The notes under the pieces: model-generated | Seen by the model: only the letters and a program-made list of their open reading frames with translations | What the model was told of the DNA's origin: nothing | Databases searched by the model: none | NCBI GenBank assembly: GCA_902782475.1 | Contig: CACZNR010000008.1 | Span: 1 to 7,357, forward strand | Direction of reading: 5' to 3' | DNA from: an uncultured Eubacteriales bacterium | GTDB taxonomy: Bacteria > Bacillota > Clostridia > Christensenellales > Christensenellaceae | DNA: 7,357 bases | In this document: piece after piece, positions 1 to 6,034 of the stretch | Position numbering within the stretch: position 1 is the first letter of the stretch | Layout of the letters: each line of letters starts with the position of its first letter | Program-made: the position numbers and the translations under genes

Positions 1-1
1 C

Positions 2-505
2 TTATTTAAGGAATCCAAGTGAGCTGATGATCGGAACTTCCTTGGCCTTGCCACTGCATACGTTGAAGAACATTATGATCCTCAGAACGAAGCAGATACC
101 AAGACAGATGAATCCGGCAACAGGGATTATAAGTGTGAAGGCAAGGAATACTGAACACATACCGATAAGTGTTTCAACAAGACTTATCTTCAGGGACTGT
201 CTTACATGGAATCCTGCATATTCTGACTTGTTGGCAGCCAGAAGAGCGATTATGACACCTACAACACCCAGGATGTAAGCAGACATTGCCATTACTTTGT
301 TTTCGGAAATATCCTTGGCGTCAAATTCTGCTGTATGATCCTTAGGGTCTACTGCCTGTACCGGCTGCTGATACTGCTGGTACTGCTGCTGGTATTGCTG
401 CTGATACTGCTGCTGAGCATTGAAAGTGCTCAATACTGTACCGCACTTGGTGCACTGAACTGCACCGTCTGGGAGCTGAGCTCCGCATTTTGGACAAACT
501 ACCAT
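2..505 (-). CDS. Zinc-ribbon membrane protein with Gln/Tyr-repeat linker (DUF4870-like)
   Basis: Complete 167-residue protein of unknown function. An N-terminal zinc ribbon carries two CxxC knuckles (C4, C7, C18, C21). A linker at residues 31-47 repeats Gln-Gln-Gln-Tyr, and a C-terminal membrane region follows with about three hydrophobic segments (roughly 74-91, 107-127 and 129-150). The stretch around residues 96-107 (YAGFHVRQSLKI) resembles the conserved His-x-x-Gln-Ser/Ala loop of DUF4870/Tic20-like small membrane proteins. The zinc ribbon should face the cytoplasm; a scaffold or sensor role is inference. The start is supported by a GGAGG ribosome binding site (512-516) six bases upstream. 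It lies 21 bp downstream of gpmA on the same strand with no visible terminator between them, so read-through from gpmA is likely. The stop codon lies at the window edge. Confidence 0.85.
   Translation of the reverse strand: MVVCPKCGAQLPDGAVQCTKCGTVLSTFNAQQQYQQQYQQQYQQYQQPVQAVDPKDHTAEFDAKDISENKVMAMSAYILGVVGVIIALLAANKSEYAGFHVRQSLKISLVETLIGMCSVFLAFTLIIPVAGFICLGICFVLRIIMFFNVCSGKAKEVPIISSLGFLK
365..415 (-). repeat. In-frame 12-bp tandem repeat encoding QQQY units
   Basis: Imperfect tandem repeat of a CAG/CAA-rich 12-mer, read on the minus strand inside the zinc-ribbon gene. It encodes residues 31-47 as three QQQY units followed by QQYQQ. The unit length keeps frame, so copy-number change would alter linker length without breaking the protein. 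It joins the zinc ribbon to the membrane segments. Such CTG/CAG-rich tracts are prone to slippage; actual variability cannot be seen from one sequence. Confidence 0.8.
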
Positions 506-526
506 TATATGCCTCCAAAATAAAAA

Positions 527-1273
527 TTATTGTTTCTTACCCTGGTTAGCTACTGCATTCATCTTAGCGTTGATTGCATCCTGGTCTCCAAGATAATAGT
601 GCCTTATAACATTGAAGTCATCATCGAATTCATATACGAGAGGTGTTCCTGTAGGTATATTTACATCGATGATCTCTTCGTTTGAAAGGTTATCAAAGTA
701 TTTAACAAGTGCTCTGAGTGAATTGCCGTGAGCGGCGATTATGACTCTCTTTCCCGCTTCCATGTCTTTCTTTATGGTCTCGTTGAAGAAAGGAACAACT
801 CTTTCGATAGTTGTTTCAAGGCTCTCGTTCGCAGGTAACAGGGAAGGATCTACATCTCTGTACATATCCTGCTTAAGTGCACTTCTTTCATCATCTGCTG
901 ACAGTTCAGGTGGCTTTACATCAAATGATCTTCTCCAGATCTTTACCTGTGCTTCACCGTACTTTTCAGCTGTTTCAGCCTTATTGAGTCCCTGAAGAGC
1001 TCCGTAGTGTCTCTCGTTGAGCTTCCATGATTTGATAACTGGCAGCCAGTTCCTGTCCATTTCATCAAGGATGTGATTCAATGTATGGATAGCTCTCTTA
1101 AGATATGATGTATAGCAGATATCGAAATCATATCCTTCTTCCTTAAGGATCTTTCCTGCTGCTGCAGCTTCTTCATGACCTTTTGGAGAGAGATCAACAT
1201 CTGTCCATCCGGTAAAGAGATTGAGCTTGTTCCACTCACTTTCTCCGTGTCTTACCAATACTAATTTCTTCAT
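527..1273 (-). CDS. gpmA: 2,3-bisphosphoglycerate-dependent phosphoglycerate mutase
   Basis: Interconverts 3-phosphoglycerate and 2-phosphoglycerate in glycolysis and gluconeogenesis, in the cytosol, through a phosphohistidine primed by 2,3-bisphosphoglycerate. The 248-residue product has the family's usual length. Visible motifs are the catalytic [10 protein letters not shown] near the N-terminus (phospho-acceptor H9, with R8), [10 protein letters not shown], the [10 protein letters not shown] block with the acid/base E87, and AHGNSLRAL with the second catalytic H182. These correspond to E. coli H11, E89 and H184. The frame stays open upstream to 1588, but the extra 105 residues are not family-like. 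The ATG at 1271-1273 puts [10 protein letters not shown] at the N-terminus, as in homologues, with a modest AAAGGT (1283-1288) nine bases upstream. It appears to be the first gene of a two-gene minus-strand unit and is divergent from the HExxH gene. Confidence 0.97.
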   Translation of the reverse strand: MKKLVLVRHGESEWNKLNLFTGWTDVDLSPKGHEEAAAAGKILKEEGYDFDICYTSYLKRAIHTLNHILDEMDRNWLPVIKSWKLNERHYGALQGLNKAETAEKYGEAQVKIWRRSFDVKPPELSADDERSALKQDMYRDVDPSLLPANESLETTIERVVPFFNETIKKDMEAGKRVIIAAHGNSLRALVKYFDNLSNEEIIDVNIPTGTPLVYEFDDDFNVIRHYYLGDQDAINAKMNAVANQGKKQ

Positions 1274-1354
1274 ATAAATAGTACCTTTCATTTGGAAAAT
1301 ATTTGCTATACTTATGATATCATATTTAAAAATGGATGTATAAAAAATAATGTC
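1274..1354. promoter_or_regulatory. Divergent intergenic region with perfect 12-bp palindrome
   Basis: This 81-bp AT-rich stretch separates gpmA (leftward) from the HExxH gene (rightward) and should hold both promoters. A perfect palindrome, TATGATATCATA, lies at 1313-1324, with further symmetrical positions outside it (1309/1328, 1310/1327). Because of the symmetry, each strand reads TATGAT, a good -10-like hexamer. On the plus strand a weak TTGGAA (1292-1297) sits 15 bp upstream. No convincing -35 box was found on the minus strand. The palindrome could be a shared operator or a bidirectional -10 element; this is inference. Confidence 0.35.
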
Positions 1355-1768
1355 ATGAAAAAGCTGATGTTCCGTCTGATACAGTTTACCTGGGGACTTC
1401 CTCAGAATCTGCTGGGGCTCATACTGTTTCTTATATACCATAGATGCAGAAGGGAAACATTCCGCTGTGCAAAGATCACTTACTGGAAAAGCGACGGCGG
1501 GCTCTCTCTTGGAATGTTCATTTTTCTTCCTGATGATGTTGAGGAAGGAAAGAGGCTCGACTTTTTCAGATACCATGAATACGGGCACAGCATACAGTCC
1601 CTTATACTTGGACCGTTATATCTTTTCATCGTAGGGATACCTTCCTTTATCTGGGCTAATTCAAGGAAGCTCAGAAGGATGCGGCTTGACAGAAATAAGG
1701 GCTATTATACGTTCTATACCGAAAAATGGGCCAACAGCATATTTAAACATTATATTAAGGATCGATAA
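1355..1768 (+). CDS. Small HExxH-motif membrane-associated protein, putative zinc-dependent hydrolase
   Basis: A 137-residue protein with no name I can assign. It contains HEYGH (H74, E75, H78), a match to the HExxH zincin signature, followed by [13 protein letters not shown], and later [11 protein letters not shown] with E123, a candidate third zinc ligand of the gluzincin kind. The HEYGH / GPxYL / GIPS / FYTEKWAN combination recalls a domain I remember at the C-termini of some Rhs-type proteins; this is memory, not a search. Hydrophobic stretches at about 8-28 and 84-105 suggest membrane association. The frame could extend to a TTG at 1292, but that would run through the probable promoter region; ATG 1355 gives the natural MKKL start, though no clear ribosome binding site precedes it. 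Catalytic activity is unproven; it could equally be a degenerate, non-enzymatic relative. Confidence 0.75.
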   Translation: MKKLMFRLIQFTWGLPQNLLGLILFLIYHRCRRETFRCAKITYWKSDGGLSLGMFIFLPDDVEEGKRLDFFRYHEYGHSIQSLILGPLYLFIVGIPSFIWANSRKLRRMRLDRNKGYYTFYTEKWANSIFKHYIKDR

Positions 1769-1769
1769 T

Positions 1770-1830
1770 TTGCTTTTATGGACCACGGTAATGTGGTATC
1801 ATTTCTTAAGAATCAACAGGAAGTGTAAAT
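1770..1830 (+). promoter_or_regulatory. Candidate promoter and ribosome binding site ahead of the six-gene operon
   Basis: In the 62-bp gap before the membrane-protein gene, an extended -10 element reads TGGTATCAT (TG at 1794-1795, hexamer 1797-1802). No good -35 sits at the right distance (TTGCTT at 1770-1775 is 21 bp away). An inverted repeat ACCAC/GTGGT (1782-1786 and 1793-1797) runs into the -10, and a perfect palindrome TTCTTAAGAA (1803-1812) lies near the expected transcription start. AGGAAG at 1818-1823 is a good ribosome binding site seven bases before ATG 1831. The promoter call is tentative; the ribosome binding site is clear. Confidence 0.4.
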
Positions 1831-2511
1831 ATGGCATCTATATTTTCTAAAAAAGAAAAAATAATAAATAAAAGTTCCTTCGGAACAAAATTCTTCGCCA
1901 GGTTTTTCAGATTCATCATGTATATCGGTGGAAAGCTGATCTGTCTGGCAGTGGTGATCATGCTTGTATACCAGGCTTTCAGGACGGCTGACAACTCAGC
2001 ACAGATATACATGCTGAGCAGAGACGCTTTTTCAAAGCGTACTTCTGTTATACTCAATCCCAAGGAGAATAAGGATAAGGATCTTCTTGATGGCATCTTT
2101 ACGGAAGATTATCTTGAAAAGACCAATCTTAAGAATCAGGAAAAGAATAACAGCTATATCATCAAGGGATACGATATACAGACCACTGTTCCTATCAAGG
2201 TGGTATGGGGATGGCTCGATCATTATGATGTCAACATCAAGAACATCGTTCAGGACTTTGACTGGAAATTTGACAATACCGTAGTGGACATTCAAGACGT
2301 TGATGAGTTTATCGAAAGCGGAGAATACATCCTTCATTTCATCAAGGCTGAAAATGGCAGATGGTATGTAAATGATGTGGAACTGGTAACAAAGATCGAC
2401 ATAGAATCTGCTCATCCAACTCCATATTCAGAATACATCATGGATGATGTGGACATGGCAACAGAACAGACAGGCACCGCATCAGAAGTCGACGAAAATA
2501 CGGATAACTAA
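1831..2511 (+). CDS. Single-pass membrane protein of unknown function with acidic C-terminal tail
   Basis: A 226-residue protein that I do not recognise. A basic N-terminus (KKEKIINK, then KFFARFFR) precedes one hydrophobic segment at about 28-50, predicting an N-in, type II topology with roughly 175 residues outside the membrane. No lipobox or cleavage site is apparent. The outer part is mixed and polar, with LLDGIFTEDYLEKT, a Trp-rich middle (VVWGWLDHYD, DFDWKFD) and ENGRWYVNDVELV. The last motif resembles the closing strand of NTF2-like folds; that is a weak inference. The tail is rich in Asp/Glu/Thr and probably disordered. The start is supported by AGGAAG seven bases upstream. Its stop is two bases before the dihydrouridine synthase ATG, so it heads the translation-modification operon; the functional link is unknown. 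Confidence 0.85.
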   Translation: MASIFSKKEKIINKSSFGTKFFARFFRFIMYIGGKLICLAVVIMLVYQAFRTADNSAQIYMLSRDAFSKRTSVILNPKENKDKDLLDGIFTEDYLEKTNLKNQEKNNSYIIKGYDIQTTVPIKVVWGWLDHYDVNIKNIVQDFDWKFDNTVVDIQDVDEFIESGEYILHFIKAENGRWYVNDVELVTKIDIESAHPTPYSEYIMDDVDMATEQTGTASEVDENTDN

Positions 2512-2513
2512 TA

Positions 2514-3467
2514 ATGACTCTAAAGGACATTCTCGGAACTGAAAATGATATGAGACCAGTAATCCTTGCTCCAATGGCGGGGATTACTGATTTTGCTTTT
2601 AGAAGTATTTGTTTTGAATACGGCGCTGATTTTGCATACACTGAGATGATAAGCTCCAAGGGCCTTATATATAAGAGCAAAAAGACTTTTGAGCTCATAA
2701 GGCTTCATGAAGGCAGAAAGATTGGCATACAGCTGTTCGGGAACGAACCTCATGAGATAGCTGAAAGCATACGCATGATCCTGGACAGACTTGGTGATGA
2801 CGGCATAGCACTGTTTGACATAAACATGGGATGTCCTGCACCAAAGATAGTAAAGAATGGCGCTGGTTCCGCGCTTATGGACGAACCTTATAAGGCCGGC
2901 CTCATGATAGCTGCAGCAAAAAAGGCTACAGATCTTCCTGTTACGGCAAAGATCAGAAAAGGTCTGTCATCAGTGAATTATCTTGAGTTTGCAAAAAGGC
3001 TCTGTGACAACGGTCTTGATATGATAACCCTGCACGGAAGGACCAGGGAAGAGTATTATTCAGGAGAGGCAGACTGGGATTCCATAAGGTTATTGAAAGA
3101 TAATATCAACATCCCGGTCATAGCAAACGGCAATATAGTATCAAGAAAGAGCATGGAAGAATGTCTTGACTATACAAAAGCTGATGGGGTCATGATCGCA
3201 AGGGCCAGCCTTGGATATCCTGGTGTATTTTCTGAGCTTAAGACAGGTACGGGCATACCTGTGACAAAGGAAATGATACTTGAGCACTATCAGCTGTCCG
3301 AAGATGAAAAAGGAGAATATACCGCATTAAAAGAGATGAGAAAGCATCTTTTGTGGTATCTTAAAGGTAGGAAATATGCTGCTTCACTTAAGAACGAGGC
3401 AGTTGCTATAGAAAACAGGGGATCCTTCATGGGATTCGTTGAAAAAGTATTTGGAGAAGATTTATGA
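2514..3467 (+). CDS. dusB: tRNA-dihydrouridine synthase (DusB/NifR3-like)
   Basis: FMN- and NADPH-dependent reductase that converts uridines of tRNA to dihydrouridine in the cytosol. The 317-residue product shows the family blocks in order: VILAPMAGITDFAFR (about 16-30), FDINMGCPAPKIVKNGAGSALM with the catalytic proton-donor Cys at 107, AKIRKG (K146 region), LHGRTREEYYSGEADW with flavin-contacting H174, VIANGNIVS, and DGVMIARASLGYPGVF for phosphate binding. These fit the DusB/NifR3 branch, but which uridines are modified cannot be read from sequence alone. The start at 2514 has only a weak ribosome binding site and lies two bases after the previous stop, suggesting coupling; an alternative in-frame ATG at codon 13 would shorten the N-terminus. 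The 3' end overlaps prmA by ATGA (3464-3467). Confidence 0.95.
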   Translation: MTLKDILGTENDMRPVILAPMAGITDFAFRSICFEYGADFAYTEMISSKGLIYKSKKTFELIRLHEGRKIGIQLFGNEPHEIAESIRMILDRLGDDGIALFDINMGCPAPKIVKNGAGSALMDEPYKAGLMIAAAKKATDLPVTAKIRKGLSSVNYLEFAKRLCDNGLDMITLHGRTREEYYSGEADWDSIRLLKDNINIPVIANGNIVSRKSMEECLDYTKADGVMIARASLGYPGVFSELKTGTGIPVTKEMILEHYQLSEDEKGEYTALKEMRKHLLWYLKGRKYAASLKNEAVAIENRGSFMGFVEKVFGEDL

Positions 3468-4405
3468 ACTGGGAAAGCGTAGAGATTTTTATAGGACTTG
3501 CAGATGCGGATCTGCTCTCAACTGAACTTATAGGTGCTGGCATAGACCAGTTTTCCGTTTTTGATCCTAGAGAAGTTAAGGAATTTCAGCAGTCTTCCGT
3601 ATATTACGACTATATAGAAGAGAATCTTCTTAATCAGAGCGAGGTCAAATATACGATCTATCTTGAAGATAATAATCAGGGACATGAAAAGAGGAGTACC
3701 ATATTCGATATCCTTAAGGATATGACCAGAAATGGTATAAATTATCACGTGGAGATACACCCCATAAGTGATGACTGGATGGAAAACTGGAAAAAGTTCT
3801 ATAAGCCAATCAAAGTTGGTGAACGCCTTCTCATTAAGCCATCATGGGAGAATATAGAAGATGCTGAAGGAAGGATAATCGTTGAGATAGATCCATCCTC
3901 ATCATTCGGAACAGGTACACATGAGACCACGAGGCTTGTTATGATGTCTCTTGAAAAAGAGATAAGAAACGGTCAGGTCTGCCTTGATATGGGATGCGGC
4001 AGTGGCATACTTGCCGTGACAGGTCTTCTTCTTGGGGCTGAACACTTCACATGTGTGGATATAGAAGAAGATTCCAGAAGAGTAACTATAGAGAACATGA
4101 AGAGGAACGGTGTTCCCGATGGTTCCTATGACTATATACTCGGAAACGTACTTGATGAAGGACCTGTAAGAGATGAAGTGATGAGCAGGAAGTATGATCT
4201 CATAACAGCAAACATCATATCCTCTGTTGTCATTGCCATGAAGGATCTTTTCAGGGAATGTCTGAAGGATAACGGAACAGTCATACTTTCAGGAATCATA
4301 CTCGACAGGCTCCAGGAGGTACAGGATTCATATACATCTTCCGGATTCAGGCTCAAATACATTAATATCGAAGGAGAATGGGCCAGTGTGACCCTTGAGA
4401 AATGA
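3464..4405 (+). CDS. prmA: Ribosomal protein L11 methyltransferase
   Basis: SAM-dependent methyltransferase that trimethylates ribosomal protein L11 in the cytosol. The 313-residue length is typical. The N-terminal substrate-recognition part is followed by DDWMENWKKFYKPIKVGERLLIKPSWE, the usual PrmA linker signature. The catalytic domain carries SSFGTGTHETT (about 146-156), the SAM-binding LDMGCGSGILAV (174-185), acidic D199 at the end of strand beta-2, and the ITANI motif (N250). All expected motifs are intact. Its ATG overlaps the dus stop as ATGA, and its TGA overlaps the mtaB start, so translation is probably coupled on both sides. In many Firmicutes prmA is followed by rsmE (16S rRNA m3U1498 methyltransferase); here it is followed directly by mtaB. 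Confidence 0.97.
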   Translation: MNWESVEIFIGLADADLLSTELIGAGIDQFSVFDPREVKEFQQSSVYYDYIEENLLNQSEVKYTIYLEDNNQGHEKRSTIFDILKDMTRNGINYHVEIHPISDDWMENWKKFYKPIKVGERLLIKPSWENIEDAEGRIIVEIDPSSSFGTGTHETTRLVMMSLEKEIRNGQVCLDMGCGSGILAVTGLLLGAEHFTCVDIEEDSRRVTIENMKRNGVPDGSYDYILGNVLDEGPVRDEVMSRKYDLITANIISSVVIAMKDLFRECLKDNGTVILSGIILDRLQEVQDSYTSSGFRLKYINIEGEWASVTLEK

Positions 4406-5688
4406 TGAAGGCTTCATACTATACTCTTGGATGCAAAGTAAATAAATATGAAACTGATGCCATGCAGGAGATACTTGAATCAAGGGGCTTCGAGACGGTG
4501 GAATTCGGTCAGCAGACGGATTTCTGTATCATCAATACCTGTACCGTCACTGCCATGGCAGACAAGAAATCGAGACAGATAGTATCAAGGGCATGTTCTG
4601 AAGCTTCACATGTCATCGTCTGCGGGTGCATGACACAGCATACTCAGGATGTACTCCAGAAGGATAACGTCGATGCTGTAATGGGCTCTAATGGCAAGAA
4701 CCATATCTACGGTATCGTAGACAGGATACTTGCCGGAGAACGTAAGATCAATGCTGTTGAGGAATTTTCAAGGGAAGAACCTTATGAAGAACTGTCTGTC
4801 AGCAGGACGCATGAGCGTACCAGGGCAAACATAAAGATCTGTGACGGATGTGACATGTTCTGCACATACTGCATAATTCCTTATGTCAGGGGAAGAGTAA
4901 GATCAAGAAGACCGGAAGAGATAGTAAAGGAAGCAGAGATCCTTGCAGGCACTGGTGTAAAGGAGATCATACTTACCGGCATACATGTTTCATCATACGG
5001 CAAGGATCTTGGAGACACTTCATTTATAGACATACTTGAGCTGCTTCAGAATGTTGACGGAATAGAAAGGATAAGGTTGAGTTCCCTTGAGCCTGGCATA
5101 CTTACTGAGGATTTCTGCAGCCGTGCTTCAAGGCTCACAAAGTTGTGTCCGCATTTTCATATCTCACTGCAGAACGGTTCTGACACTGTACTTAAGAGGA
5201 TGAACAGAAAATATGATACAAATGGCTACAGGCACGGTGTTGAGCTTCTCAGAAAATACTTTGACAGACCTGCCATAACTACAGATGTGATCTGCGGCTT
5301 TCCGGGAGAGACGGAAAAGGAATTTGAGGAAAACAAGGCTTTCTTAAGGGAGATTGGTTTCTCACGCCTTCATGTATTTCCTTATTCTCCAAGGGAAGGA
5401 ACCGTTGCTGCATGCATGCCGGATCAGATCACAAATGCCGTGAAGAAACTGCGTACCAACGAAGTCATAGAGCTTGGCAAGATGATGTCCGATGAATATG
5501 CACTCTCACTTGCAGGAACGGACCACAGGGTTCTTCTGGAAACGAAAAAGGGAAAAGGCATATGCGAAGGCTACATAGAAAGATATCTGAGCCTTGATGT
5601 CAAGGGAGATCCAGGCGAGATAAAGACCATAACTATAACCGGCCTTAAAGACGGACGGATAGAATATATATTAAAACAGGAGGAATGA
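4402..5688 (+). CDS. mtaB: tRNA t6A37 methylthiotransferase MtaB
   Basis: Radical-SAM enzyme with two iron-sulfur clusters that adds a methylthio group to N6-threonylcarbamoyladenosine at position 37 of ANN-decoding tRNAs, giving ms2t6A. The 428-residue protein has the N-terminal methylthiotransferase domain with three cluster Cys (C11 in YTLGCKVN, C47 in INTCTVT, C76 in CGCMTQ). The radical-SAM motif CDMFCTYC follows (C150, C154, C157), with downstream GVKEIILTGIHVSSYG, LSSLEPG, HFHISLQNGSD and TTDVICGFPGET blocks. The last 60 or so residues fit a short TRAM-like RNA-binding tail. The ITLTGIHVSSYG-type block and the length favour MtaB over MiaB or RimO. The start is ATGATG: 4402 overlaps the prmA stop by four bases, and 4405 is an equally possible start. 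Confidence 0.95.
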   Translation: MMKASYYTLGCKVNKYETDAMQEILESRGFETVEFGQQTDFCIINTCTVTAMADKKSRQIVSRACSEASHVIVCGCMTQHTQDVLQKDNVDAVMGSNGKNHIYGIVDRILAGERKINAVEEFSREEPYEELSVSRTHERTRANIKICDGCDMFCTYCIIPYVRGRVRSRRPEEIVKEAEILAGTGVKEIILTGIHVSSYGKDLGDTSFIDILELLQNVDGIERIRLSSLEPGILTEDFCSRASRLTKLCPHFHISLQNGSDTVLKRMNRKYDTNGYRHGVELLRKYFDRPAITTDVICGFPGETEKEFEENKAFLREIGFSRLHVFPYSPREGTVAACMPDQITNAVKKLRTNEVIELGKMMSDEYALSLAGTDHRVLLETKKGKGICEGYIERYLSLDVKGDPGEIKTITITGLKDGRIEYILKQEE

Positions 5689-5689
5689 C

Positions 5690-6034
5690 ATGGAAAACTG
5701 CATTTTCTGCAAGATAATCAACAGAGAGATACCTTCAGCCATCGTGTTTGAAGATGAATACTGTCTTGGCTTCAGGGATGTTGATCCGCAGGCACCTTTT
5801 CATGTACTGTTTGTTCCGAAGAAACATATCCAGGACATAACACAGGTAACAAAAGAAGACAGAGTATATATAGATCATATACTTGATGCCATCAACAGCG
5901 TTGCATCTGAAAATGGTCTGGATAAGGACGGATTCAGGATCGTTATAAATACAGGTAAGGATGGTGGACAGACTGTACCTCACCTCCATTTTCATGTTCT
6001 TGGAAAAAGGGCTCTTGACTGGCCTCCAGGCTGA
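5690..6034 (+). CDS. hinT: HIT family purine nucleoside phosphoramidase (HinT-like)
   Basis: Small cytosolic histidine-triad hydrolase of the HinT branch, which cleaves nucleoside 5'-phosphoramidates and aminoacyl-adenylate-type compounds. The 114-residue product has the whole family pattern: CIFCKIINREIPS at the N-terminus, AFxHVLFVPKKHI-like core (APFHVLFVPKKHI), DGFRIVINTGKDGGQTVPHLHFHVLG with triad H98, H100 and catalytic H102, and the closing WPPG. A strong AGGAGG (5678-5683) lies six bases upstream, inside the end of mtaB, so this gene has its own good initiation signal, unlike its coupled neighbours. It begins one base after the mtaB stop. In other Clostridia a HIT gene often lies directly before rpsU; here a kinase-like gene intervenes. 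Confidence 0.96.
   Translation: MENCIFCKIINREIPSAIVFEDEYCLGFRDVDPQAPFHVLFVPKKHIQDITQVTKEDRVYIDHILDAINSVASENGLDKDGFRIVINTGKDGGQTVPHLHFHVLGKRALDWPPG

Noticed and set aside
361..420. CTG-rich repeats as a possible CRISPR or other non-coding array
   Set aside because: The units are 12 bp, contiguous without spacers, and in frame with the zinc-ribbon protein, so they are a coding tandem repeat.
1292..1354. Extension of the HExxH gene to a TTG at 1292
   Set aside because: It would translate the likely promoter and palindrome, has no ribosome binding site, and the added residues show no conserved character; ATG 1355 is preferred.
1274..1588. N-terminal extension of gpmA by 105 codons to an ATG at 1588
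   Set aside because: The added residues resemble no part of the enzyme, cross the divergent promoter region and overlap the opposite-strand HExxH gene; [10 protein letters not shown] at 1273 is the family-typical start.
1782..1810. ACCAC/GTGGT inverted repeat as a rho-independent terminator after the HExxH gene
   Set aside because: The stem is only five pairs and is not followed by a real T-run; its overlap with an extended -10 fits a promoter element better.
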